Part shown: piece by piece, positions 31,534 to 42,700 of the stretch | Layout: every line of letters begins with the position of its first letter | Position numbering within the stretch: the first letter of the stretch is position 1 | NCBI GenBank assembly: GCA_004194705.1 | Contig: SADC01001291.1 | Span: 1,510,800 to 1,574,799 of the forward strand | Direction of reading: 5' to 3' | Source of the DNA: Ditylenchus dipsaci | Taxonomy: Eukaryota; Nematoda; Chromadorea; Rhabditida; Anguinidae | DNA length: 64,000 nucleotides | Position numbers and translations under genes: made by a program | The notes under the pieces: generated by a model | The model's input: only the letters and a program-made list of their open reading frames with translations | Database searches by the model: none | What the model was told of the DNA's origin: nothing

Positions 31534-31862
31534 CTTCTGTGTGTTACCCCTCGCATAGGCGAGTCGAGGTCGAGCTCATATTTTTTCAATCTTTTTGGTG
31601 ATCAAAGGGAATTTTTTCTATACTTTTTGTCACTGTTTATATACCAAACGAAAGCTTAGATTCTGAGCCATCTTCTACAGCGAAAACTATTTCATTGATG
31701 AAACAAAAATGTATGTAACAGAATAAAAGTTGGAGGCTGGTCGAGGTCCAGGTCGAGGTACCTGGACCACCCTAGACATCATATTTACTTTTGTCACAAA
31801 ATTCCTACAGAAGATCAATGATTAGGAAAATTTTTTGAATTAGCGCGGTACAATTCAGAACA

Positions 31863-32951
31863 GGGGCCTATTGCAACAGTTGAAAGTTGAAAGTTGAAAG
31901 TAGAAAGTTGAAAGTTGAAAGTTGAAAGTGAAAGTGTTGCAACAGTTGAAAGTGAAAAAGTTGAAAGTTGAAAGTTGAAAGTAGAAAGTTGAAAGTGAAA
32001 GTGTTGCAACACTTGAAAGTGTAAAGTTGAAAGTTGAAAGTAGATGGTAAAAATCGGTGGGTTGAAATAGGTGGTCCGATTTTTTGTGAAAGTTGAAAGT
32101 AAAATTTTTTTTCGGTTTTGGTCATTTCTAGATGCAATTTTTTGCGTAGAATCCAAATTTGTGGGTATTTTTTACGATTTCGATATGTAATTCGGATCTT
32201 TTCATTATTTTTCAACCTCGAGTAGTAACAGGGAATACCTATAAAGTGGTACCCACACATCATTATTGTTATCAATTTACCCACAGTACCCTTGTCTTAA
32301 TCCATTATTAGTAACCATGGGGTCCCATTTAGGCGGAATTGCGGAATTTAAATTTCTTAGTTTGAACAACCAAACCAAGTGGTCGTCCACTTGGATCAAA
32401 TTTTTTTCACCTTTTTAATTTTCCAAAACCTGTTTTCTGGACTAATTCGGGGGTGCTGAAGATGGTTTGATAGTGGTAAAATTCCGTTTTCTCGGTATTT
32501 TTTGAGTTTTGACGTATAATTGATTTTGATAAATCAAGAATTTACCATAACTCAAAAATTTCTCGATAAAACGTGATTTACCACTATCAAACCATCTTCA
32601 GCATGCCCGAATTAGTCCAGAAAACAGGTTTTGGAACATGAAAAACGTAAAAAAAAATTTCGCACCAAGTGGACGACCACTTGGTTTGGTTGGTTCAAAC
32701 TGTAAAATTTGAATTCCCGCAAAATGTACGAATTTAAAAATTTAGAAATATATAGGAGGAAGTGAAAGTTGACAGTTGAAAGTGAAAGTTGAAAGTGAGT
32801 CACTTTCAATTGTTGCAACACCATCAACTTTCAACTTTCACTTTCAACTGTCAACTTTCAACTTTCACTTTCAACTTTCAAGTGTTGCAACACTTTCACT
32901 GTCAACTTTCAACTTTACACTTTCAACTTTCAACTGTTGCAATAGGCCCCA
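31863..32951. mobile_element. Element with TTGAAAG arrays (GGGGCCTATTGCAACAG TIR)
   Basis: The left arm GGGGCCTATTGCAACAGTTG plus a dense (TTGAAAG)n array (31880-32050) is mirrored at 32767-32951. A 385-bp palindrome (32338-32722, core CCAAGTGGTCGTCCACTTGG) is nested inside. No matching TSD was found. The ORFs in the arrays (repeats of TFNFQLS) are repeat artefacts. Confidence 0.75.
32338..32722. mobile_element. Nested palindromic MITE (CCAAGTGGTCGTCCACTTGG)
   Basis: Near-perfect inverted repeat: AGTTTGAACAACCAAACCAA, CTGTTTTCTGGACTAATTCG and GATGGTTTGATAGTGGTAAA all return inverted. No coding content. Confidence 0.8.
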
Positions 32952-32960
32952 GGTGTCCAC

Positions 32961-33354
32961 GGTCCTTTAAAGGACCATGGTTTTGAACGCAGCGGCATCT
33001 CCAAATTCTGAATTGACGGGGGCACTTTTTTACTCTGAAAATATTTAACAATTATTTTTCAAATTATTTTTTGTTTGCATGTAAAATTTTTCAAAATGTA
33101 GAACCGTTTACTAGTCGAGCCAAACGTTGCTCGACACTGCCAGATCGGACGACTTAGACTATTTTCACTGCACCATAACTGCTTCTATGAGATTATAATT
33201 TGAACTGGACTAAAACATAAAATTTAAACTTTCAATGCAAATAAAAAATAATTCACATTCAAATTTAATTGATCTCGATGATAAAAAGTGCCCCCGCCAA
33301 TTCAAATTTCGGAAATGTCGCTGCGTTCAAAAACCATGGTCCTTTAAAGGACCA
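32961..33354. mobile_element. Palindromic MITE with GGTCCTTTAAAGGACCATGG ends
   Basis: Both ends are GGTCCTTTAAAGGACC palindromes. Inner arms TTTTGAACGCAGCGGCAT and the inverse TGTCGCTGCGTTCAAAA, and GGGGGCACTTTTT/AAAAAGTGCCCCC, are mirrored. The centre shares AGAACCGTTTACTAGTCGAG and GTTGCTCGACA with the adjacent element 33345-35953. Confidence 0.75.
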
Positions 33355-33575
33355 TGAAACTTGATAAGCACAGCAATTCGGAAATTTTGAATTCGCGCGG
33401 GACCACCCTAATTTTGTCAATAATGTTTTCGAAAATTTTTGTTTGCATGTAAAATTTTTTTCAAAATATAGAACCGTTTACTAGTCGAGTCCAACGTTGC
33501 TCGACAGTGCCAGATAGGACGACTTATCTTGCTTTCACTGCACCATAATTACTTACATGAGTCTGTGTTAAAAAT

Positions 33576-35813
33576 CATGGTTGGTAAAAGGGACAAAATG
33601 GACCAAAAGGGATAAAACGTTCAAACGAGAATTAATTTTTCATTTAAATTTTGTCCCTTTTTTATCGGTTTTATCCCTTTTTTATCGGTTTTGTCTCTTT
33701 TTTATCCCTTTCTTATTTTTCCTGGTTTAGACCCTTTTACATATTTTTTCATAACCAAAACGATGAAGTAAGTTCTATTGAGAATAACAGCGATCTATTA
33801 ATCAATCTATTAATGGGGCATGCCCGTGCCTGACACGGAGAAAAGGCGGGGACCAGCACTTTTTTTCTTTCTCGATCAAGTTTTACATGCATACGCATTC
33901 AGATTTTTTAAGTTTTCTGCCTAGTTTTTAAAGTAGTATAGTGTCATTAATATTAGATTTGACGCAAAACGAGTGAAAAATGGAACGATTCAAAAAAATT
34001 GCTGGTCCCCGACTTAACTTTTTGAAACGCACGGGCATGCCCCTTTAATGATGCTTTTAGCAGATATTCCGAAATTATTGCGACAGGTTGTAGCCCAAAC
34101 ATACCTACTGGCTGTAAATGTCCATGTAAATCATAGACCTCTATGAACACTCTTTCATTTTTTACAGCAACATAGAGCCAATTATTACTAATTTAGAAGA
34201 GAAAAATCTCATTCAAAATTGGGCCGAATCAAGAGTTGAGTATGTGAAATGTGATGCTAAAAGATCTGAACTTCAGACGTATTTACACAATTTTTAATCA
34301 CCACAATCACGAGAAAATACTAATTGGCTGCACACGACGGATCTTTAAGAGTACTTTTCTCAATTTTTCAGACTCTACGAGATACGTAACAAACTTCGAA
34401 CATCTGATCTACTGGTTAAACCAATGAGAAGGACGTAGTTATTTTGTTCTCAGAACAAACAGTATACCATTCTAACTTTATTACCACGGAAACATACTAA
34501 CACCATAACAGTTAACCAAAGTCTTCCATGAAAAGGGTTCTCAAGTGCACCAACGAAGCTATTCTTTCGGGACTCATCCTGTTTCTTGTGAAGTCAACCA
34601 GCACACATCTCAGCTCTTTGAATGCCCGCTCACTAGAAGAACTTGAAGCTTGAACTGCGAGAACTAGATAAGCAAGTAGAGCCAAAAACGGGAAATCCTG
34701 AAAAATTAGCTACAGGATGTATGTTTATCAGGTGTAGCCCACAGCTAATAAATGGAAGAAATAAATTGCTGACCTGTTCATGCTTTTTCCAGAATATCAG
34801 TAGTATGACATACATCTAGTTTCGACTGGGGCTTTGAGTGCTTTTCCCGACGCAAGAACTATTCGGTCGGATTTCCTAAAAAGCATAATTGTTATTTGGA
34901 GGAAAAGGAATGAATAAGAACACCTCAGTTTTCCGAGAAGTTTTTCCATTAACTGAAGCTGAGATTCAATCCTTTGGCACACGTTCTTTGAATCATCCGA
35001 GAGCTGAGAATACTTGTGCAGTCGAGTTGTCCTTTTAGCAAGCGTTGCACCGACGTGAGCTAAGCATGGCTGATGATTCTTTCCACCAAGGCAATATTAC
35101 TTCCCTAGTCGGTCGTGACGAAGAGTTTCTTCCAATTTTCTTCTTGTATTCCCAGGATTTTTATCTCATCTTCCACTAGAGTCTTGACATTGGCGCTTGT
35201 TTACTTCATTTCACAAGGAATTGGTGAGAAGAGGATCATGAAGTCAATCTTTTCTCTAAAGTAATCACATGTAATCAGAGACAGGAAATAGGACAAGGTA
35301 ACAAAGAATTCTGCAGTCAGAAAGTGGGCAGTTATCCCAAATATTACCATAGGGAACTGACACCATCTTTGTTGAATATCTTGCGACAGCCCATAACATT
35401 CCGTACTCATTTGATTGTTCACGAGCAGATCAAAGCGATAGCCAAATTTTTTGCTGCGAAGCCATGGCGAAGTTGATTGACAATTTTGATCGAAGAGAAT
35501 CTAGATGAGAATCTTAGCATCCATTTTTGGCATTACAAAAAGTGAGAAAACAAACCTTTTTGCGGCGCATGTTTGCTGCTATCTTACTGATATTGACTGT
35601 CCTTGACGATTCACTTTCAAATTCAGAGCCTAAACATCAAAAAATGGTAAACCTGAGGTGAAAAATGGAAAGGGATAAAAAAGGGATAAAACCGATAAAA
35701 AGGGGATAAAATAGAGGGATAAAATTACATTACAAATTTTATCCCTTTTGCCAAAAACGAAATGCCACAAAATTTTATCCCTTTTGGCCCATTTTGTCCC
35801 TTTACCAACCATG
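33576..35813 (-). mobile_element. hAT transposon, TSD TTAAAAAT, TIR CATGGTTGGTAAA
   Basis: TIRs CATGGTTGGTAAAAGGGACA / TGTCCCTTTACCAACCATG (then GGATAAAA words) are flanked by exact TTAAAAAT at 33568-33575 and 35814-35821. It contains a minus-strand transposase remnant with a hAT dimerisation block. The target is the palindromic element 33345-35953. Confidence 0.9.
34500..35425 (-). pseudogene. hAT transposase remnant (dimerisation region)
   Basis: Near 34510-34645 the minus strand reads SSSSERAFKELRCVLVDFTR and RMSPERIASLVHLRTLFMED, matching the hAT C-terminal dimerisation pattern (SvER.Fs.L..ik...R..m...Rl..L). Upstream open segments (34797-34982, 35201-35422) probably belong to the same gene but are broken by stops and unresolved introns. 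Likely inactive. Confidence 0.6.
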
Positions 35814-36260
35814 TTAAAAATTCACTCATACATGAAATTCGAATTGTCAATGAACACAAAAAATTAATTCAAAAACATTATCGACAAAATTAGGGTGGTC
35901 CCGCGCGAATTCAAAATTTCCAAATTGCTGTGCTTATCAAGTTTCATGGTCCTTTATTTACAAAATCATATCAGTCAATAAAGCAAATTTACAAGATCTG
36001 GCTTTTTAAAATTACATGTTCGAAAATCATGACTACTCTCAATAATAACAGGATTTGATCACCGTAAACGGGCTTTTTTATTCCCCTTTCAAACGGTGTA
36101 GGTAAAATGACCTAAAAATGCTGGTGACCCTCCCCTGTCGGAAATTTCTGCCTACGTCACTGGTGGAATAATTAAAAAATAATAACACTACATGCACCAT
36201 TTTTCAAACATAGGAGAATCACTATATTTGATAAAAGTTTTTTACGTCTTTTTATCCAAT

Positions 36261-36266
36261 TTTATT
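36261..36266 (-). promoter_or_regulatory. Poly(A) signal AATAAA of the ShKT gene
   Basis: AATAAA on the minus strand, 108 nt downstream of the TAG that ends the last ShKT exon. Confidence 0.7.
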
Positions 36267-36373
36267 CTTGCAAATGATGACACAATAACATGCAACACAA
36301 TTAAATACAGACATGCAAACAATATTCACTCTGACAGAAAAAAGACAGTTTGGTAACCTAAATACCCAACTTA

Positions 36374-36775
36374 CTAGCACAATTTACAAGACTTGGCACA
36401 CAATCTAAATCTCTGCTCTCTGCTGTACTTGGATTTTGTGCAAAAGCCATTGGCAGACCACTGCTTGCACTTTTTGTGATTATCCTCACACCTTTTACCA
36501 CCACCTAGTCTTGCCTTGTTGTTACTTTTGATAACAGCATCTTTCAGCACTTGATTCTTGGGTGGAGAAGCCAGAGACTTCCTGTCTGTGGGATCTACCC
36601 TATTGATCAGCTCCAACAGTTCAGAGGGCTGTTCATGGGCGAGTAGCGTGAGTGAAGGAGGCACTATTTTGTGGTGTCTTTGGAGCAAGTTGACCTCTAT
36701 TTCAGGAGAACTTGCTCCTCCATTCATCAGCAACATCTTTTCTGAGTCACACTTCAGGCATGTTTTGGTACAGAA
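36374..36775 (-). CDS. ShKT gene, last exon (end of one ShKT module, linker, final ShKT module)
   Basis: Opens in phase 0 after GTTTTAG with the last two cysteine motifs of a module (FCTKTCLKC). It continues through an 80-residue linker and ends with a canonical module (RCEDNHKKC, WSANGFC, LCAKSCKLC) directly before TAG. Confidence 0.8.
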   Translation of the reverse strand, partial: FCTKTCLKCDSEKMLLMNGGASSPEIEVNLLQRHHKIVPPSLTLLAHEQPSELLELINRVDPTDRKSLASPPKNQVLKDAVIKSNNKARLGGGKRCEDNHKKCKQWSANGFCTKSKYSREQRFRLCAKSCKLC

Positions 36776-39700
36776 CTAAAACTCTATTATTACATGGGTT
36801 TTGTGACGCTACTGTAATATACCGACCTCTCCACCCCCCCCCCCCTAATAATTTTTCAGGTACCCTAAAAACCATACTTTTTTTTTCGAAAAGTGGTGAA
36901 ATGTCCCTGAGCCTGATGCCTAAGGCCCGAAGCCTAAGCCCAAGCACTAAGCCTAATTCCTAAGCCTAAAAACCAACCAAGCCCCCTGCGCCCCGAAGGA
37001 GGCACAGGGGCATGGTTGCTTGGGGTTGAGATGCGCACACTCATATATTTTCGATACAAATCACTCGAAAGTGACTCTGGATGCATGAAAAAGCATGCAT
37101 ACCAGAGTTTATTTATGCGGTAGGCCCAGTATTCAAAACTAAGGCGTCAATTTAAATTTTTTAAATTTTGACTAAAAACCATGATATCCCCCTGTGGTTC
37201 GAAAAAATTATTTTTCTCAAAATCAAAAAAACGCGCTGCTTTTTCATGAAATCGGGGCCGAGAAACACGAATTTGAGGTTATCTCCTACACCTGATCACT
37301 CCTCCTGGGGAGGGGGATTCTGAACTCAAGCCAATTTTTCTTGGTTAAAATTATTTCTGGGCGCTACTGTTATATACCCCCCCCCCAAAACCGACTTTTT
37401 TAGGGATGGTCAAAAATCATTTTTATACAATAATTTCGCCATAAGAGGACCAGAAAAGCAATTTAAACGGGATTACGGGCTGTATTGGGAGGGGAAGGGA
37501 ATAATACAGGGGCCACTTCTCGAGATGGTTGAGATCATTGGAGTATTAATTCTCTAAGCGTCTAAGGGCACTTACAAACCCAGGAACTTGTGGTGCAGGC
37601 AAAAGTATAACTACTTTCCATGGAACAAGCCGATCAGCAGCAGCCACTTACCTTAGACATGACTACGAGAAGTACACTTGATCATTTTGCCACGGCCCGA
37701 GTTGAAAAACATGGTAAAGCAGCTAAAAAAAAGTGGCCACTGTATTATTCCCTTCCCCTCTCCTCCCAATACAGCCCGCAATCCCATTTAAATTGATTTT
37801 TTGGTCTTTTTATGGCGAAATTATTGTATAAAAACCGTTTTTAGACACTCCCAAAAAAGTCGATTTTGGGGGGGGGTATATGACAGTAGCGTCAATTTCT
37901 GCTTAGTCCCCCTGCTGTTTTAGGTCTGTGTCTGTGAATAGATTCTGAATGGGCAAGGTTCAAATCTCAAGAGAATGGGCAGGCAAACAAAAAACAAACC
38001 AAGCAAAAAAAAGGACTACAAACAGTCGAGAGAAAAAAGAGAACCTCACTAAAACTTACACCTATAATTATTTGTGCAAAAACGTAAATCAGCTTCAAAA
38101 AAGGTTTGCGCAAAAAAGATATGGTAGTTTTAAACTGGCCGAAATTTCGGGCCATCTTATATAGGGAATTTTGTTACATTTAGATATGAGAAAATGTTTC
38201 TAAGGTTTGAAAAAATTAACCTTTTGTTCTCTTTTTTGTAAAGAAAAAGAATCATGTTCTTTGTATATTTCTAAACATATGCAACTCACTTTAATCATAT
38301 ACTCTGAGTAAATGGGACTTCCACACAAGTCTTCATTGTTGGTGCAATTGGCGGCACGGTCTGCACATTCAGGACTGCTGGAGGAGGTTGAGACCAATTT
38401 GTGGTTGGATGTCGCTGATCTACCTCCTCCTTCAATCAACCGACCATTGCTGGAGGTGGTTGGCTTGCCTGGTCTGTTTAATGGAGTCAGACCACCTAGG
38501 GTTGGCGCACTGCTGTCTGGCATACCCTCCAAGCGGTCGTTCAGATCACCTACTAGGCAGAAGCCACAAGTGCGGGCACAGTTTTCGCGCATGTAGTCCA
38601 CAGTTTCCTCTTTGAGGCAAAGGGATTTGCGCACCCTACAAGTGTTGTCAAAATCACGACAGGAGGTTCTAGAACACAAGCCACAAGAACCCGCACAGAA
38701 TCGGGAGAGCACACCAAACCACTTGTTAATGTGGCATTTATCTAGTTGTTTGGAACAGTCGATTATACCGTCTGAAAAATTCAATGTTTGGTGGTATTTG
38801 GGTTAGACACCTGCCGTTATCTTCTAATAAACGCCACCCGCTCCGCCCCAACCCCAATTCAAAATCGTGTTTAAGTATTAAGTTATTAAACATTGATCTC
38901 CGGCAAGTTACCACCCATTTTTGACTACCAAACAGATGGTAATATACCTAAGAGCAGTTTTCAAAAATGGTTGAAAACACAATGCCAAGAACACGATTTT
39001 AAATCCAAGGGAATGCGCGTTTATTAAAAGAAATAGGGTATCTATCGAAAAATGATATAACTGTTGTTTTCAATTACAGTCGAGTCTCGATATAACGCGA
39101 CCCTTCGGGACCGTAAAAAGGTCGCGGTATATCAGGGGTCGCGTTATATCGAAGGTAAATTTGACTGACTTCCTTTTGCTGGGATCATTTGAAGGATCGC
39201 GTTATATCGCGACTCGACTGTAATTAAAAATTTCGACTCGCATAACTACCCGAAGACGCGTACCTGAATTGATAATCCTAGATATAAGGAAATGTTTTTT
39301 TGTTGCTATATTTGAAAAAAAAAAGCAAGGCAATTGAGCCCTATGAATGGGCGTTCTAGTGGCCCACCCGCGCCGAAGACTAAAGTCAAACCTCGGTTAC
39401 ACGCCACTCCAAGGGACCGACTGCAGAGGGGCGTATAACCGAGTTGACGTATAATCAATGTGGCGTATAACTGAGGTCGCAAATTCATTTGAACAGTATA
39501 GTGGCGGTTAAATGAGGTTTATCTACAGTCGACGCTCTCACTTAGGACCGAGTTTGACACTTTTTTACTTCAAGTTTTTAAGACTTTTGACAGTTCTGTT
39601 TTGACAGTCTGATCCCAAATATTGCGAAAATTTGAAAAAAAACCAAAATTTTTTTGCTTTAAAAAAGACAAAAGTGGATTAAAACAGGGATTTTCAAACG

Positions 39701-42700
39701 AGTCAAGTCCTTAGTGAGAGCTTTTGCTTTTTCAAAGCAAAAAAAAATTAGGCGCGAAAAAATTCGTTCAGTAAAATCGGAATCTTTGCAATATTTGGGA
39801 CCAGACTGTCAAACAGAACTGAAAATAGGAAAGGTGAAAAAGCGTCAGACACGAGGCAGGAACGAACTTCTCTGCTAAGTTAGAGCGTCAATTGTAAAAA
39901 TAAAAAATTGTCCATGAAAAAACAAAATAACACATGATCTGAGAGAAAAATAATAATATAGTCGAACCTGGATAAAAGGGACACCCCTCCACGCCGTGTC
40001 AAGCGTCAAATTCAGATTTGAAAAAAATCAAATTTTTATTTTCCTTTCGAGACACAAAACATAGTTAACTATTTCGACTATTTTTTGACTCCCTATATTA
40101 CCCTTATTATATTTTCGAAAATTTTCACTCACGACTGGTCACAGTGGGTACTTTTCTCTCCTAAGTTAGAGCGTCAACTGTAAAAATTGAGGCCTCGGGA
40201 TCGATGACAGTTGTCCGTTTATCGGAGGTGTCCGTTTATTCAGGTTCGACTGTATACGACTTAAAAAAGTGGCGGCAACTCAAACTTGACGTTTTTGAAT
40301 GAGCACAGCTTTTTCGTGCTTTTCCATAGGTCAATCAATCACACTTTCGTAACAGCGGTGGTTCCTTACCCTCCAGGTGGGGTCTAGCTGGACAACTTGA
40401 TTACTGATTGAAAATTTCACGACAAAAAACCAATTTTTTATTTGCAATAACGTACTCAGAGCGCCGTTTTAGGCAAGATAGAACTGTTTTTCTGCTTAAT
40501 CGGAATGATTCCCTTAAACTTAAGGGCAAATAATTTGGATTGGGTACCCACCTAATGTATTGTGATTCTAGTCAGTCAAAACAGGATGTTAGTTTTAACT
40601 AGGGTTGTACAATGGGAATATTCCCGGGTTTTTTATATTTCCGGGAATTTCTACAACTCTAGTTTTAACAACTGGTTTTCAGCACACAATCTTGGGTTAA
40701 ATAGCATGGTTCATTCTTTCCTAAGAAATAATAAAAATTTTGTGGACGGATTGACCTGTGGCAAATTGACATGTGGACGAATTGACCGCAAATATGTATA
40801 ATAGTTGATATTTCTGATAAAAATCTTTTAAAGGGGGGGGGGTGCATGTTGCGAGGGATTTTTGAACATTGTTACATTGTTTTTTAGCTGCATCTTTTAT
40901 TGATGATGGCTTATCTGGTAATACATCCATCGGCCAACTTTTCACGCAGAATCAGAAAATGTTATCAGAATCCAAATATTTTCTGAAAAATCTTATGGGA
41001 AACATGAAAATTAGCGGAAACATTCATATTGTATTTCCCCACACATCCTTTTTCTATTCGAAATCATGTTCTTGTCACTGTGCTTTTGGCTGCTTTTTCG
41101 TGACAGCTACTAGGCAACTTACCACTGATACGGTAGCTAAGACAGCAAGCTACATTTTGAGTGGTATATTGCCTAATAACTATCTAAAAAGCGAAAACCA
41201 TGACGTAAGTTATAACACAAGAATCTTACAAACGAACGTGAGGGAAATACGGTATGAATGTTCTGGTCAATTTTTACGTTTTTTCGTGAGATTTTTTAAT
41301 AAATATTTTGATTCTGATAACATTTTTGGATTTCGCGTAAAAAATTGACAAAGTAATGTACTAAAAGATGAGCCATTATTAATAAAAAATGCGGCGAAGA
41401 AAAGAAAACCACAATGATTAAAAATCCCACGCAACATGTAACCCCCCCCCCTTTAAGCAAAAAATGTTGCAGCAAATAAAAGTATTTTTGGATAAAAAAG
41501 AAGTCTTTTTGCAGCAGAAAAAATAAGCAACAAAAAAGGCTTTTGGGAGCAAAAAAAATCTTTTTGCAGCACGAAAAAGCTTTGCACGTTCTCGAATTGT
41601 TAATTTTGAATGAAAAATGAGGTATGGCGGTTAAACCGAGGTTGATTTTTACTGTATAGGTCGACATTATGATGGCGTATAACCTAGGTAGCGTATAATG
41701 GGGTTTTCGCTTCCCCTTATCTCATTGCCGGCCAACCAAACCTCTTTTAGGATGGCATATAACCGAGGGTGGCGTATAACCGAGGTTCGACTGCGGACCT
41801 AAATTCAAAAGCCTAAGAAAATTTTGAAAAGTTGCTATGAAACTGTGCTCACCTGACTATCCTGACAGATAGATTTTAGAACTTAGGCGTAGCCTTAGCT
41901 GCAGGTTAGGACAATCTCATACGTGTGATTTTTATCAATATAAAAACGAAATACATATTTTGGCAAGTCAAACAATCAAACTCGAAAAGTTTTGACTCCA
42001 TTCATCGAGACGACTAATCCGATTGTTTTCAAATACTACTTACCGTATTTCCTCTATTTGCCGCCCTCCCCCTCTAATTGCCACCTCCCTAACTTCAAGT
42101 GGTCTAAAATTTATGTTTTTATTTACTGTTTGAGCTGTCTAAAAAGTTCCTGCGAGGGATTTCAAAAATCTAACAGGCACTTTTTACACAGCTCAAACAG
42201 TAAATTAAAACACAAGTTTTGAGCCCCTTGAAATTTGAAAAAATGCATGCTTCTAATTGCCGCTCCGGGGCGGGAATTAGAGGAAATACGGTATGTCTCT
42301 TTCTAATATTTATGGGTCCAACTTAATGATAAATCTGTTTGGAAATATAAAATGGGCCAGCGTACGCTAAGAGCGACTGAAAAATGTTTCCTGAATTTTT
42401 ATTATGTCAAAACAACACAATTGAGTCCTTCCTAACATACACTGGACAACTCTGTGTCCAGCAAAAGTAACCCACTATTGTCATCTTCACAACTGTAGTT
42501 TATGTCTGAAATAAAGAAATCAATTAACGACTAATTTTTTTACAACTTATCTCCAACAACTACCTTCGCAGCAAATTCCACAAGTCCTTCTGCAGCTCTC
42601 AGCTATGTCTTCAAGCCCCTGTAGATTGCACTTGACATCCCTCCTGCCTGTGTGCTGATCCACTTCCATAAAAAGATAGGCACACACCTTGTCACTCCTA

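Larger units (their letters stand above)
33345..35953. mobile_element. Palindromic element split by a hAT insertion
   Basis: The left part (33345-33567; ATGAAACTTGATAAGCACAG, GCGCGGGACCACCCTAATTT) and right part (35822-35953; AAATTAGGGTGGTCCCGCGC, CTGTGCTTATCAAGTTTCAT) are inverted arms now separated by the 2.2-kb hAT at 33576-35813. Confidence 0.78.

Noticed and set aside
31815..32284. ORFs of 113-138 codons with repeated TFNFQLS
   Set aside because: Translation of the (TTGAAAG)n arms of a transposon.
40100..40260. A separate small MITE inside 39959-40252
   Set aside because: Only a right-end fragment (TCCTAAGTTAGAGCGTCAAC) is present; no left end or TSD, so it is noted as an embedded fragment only.
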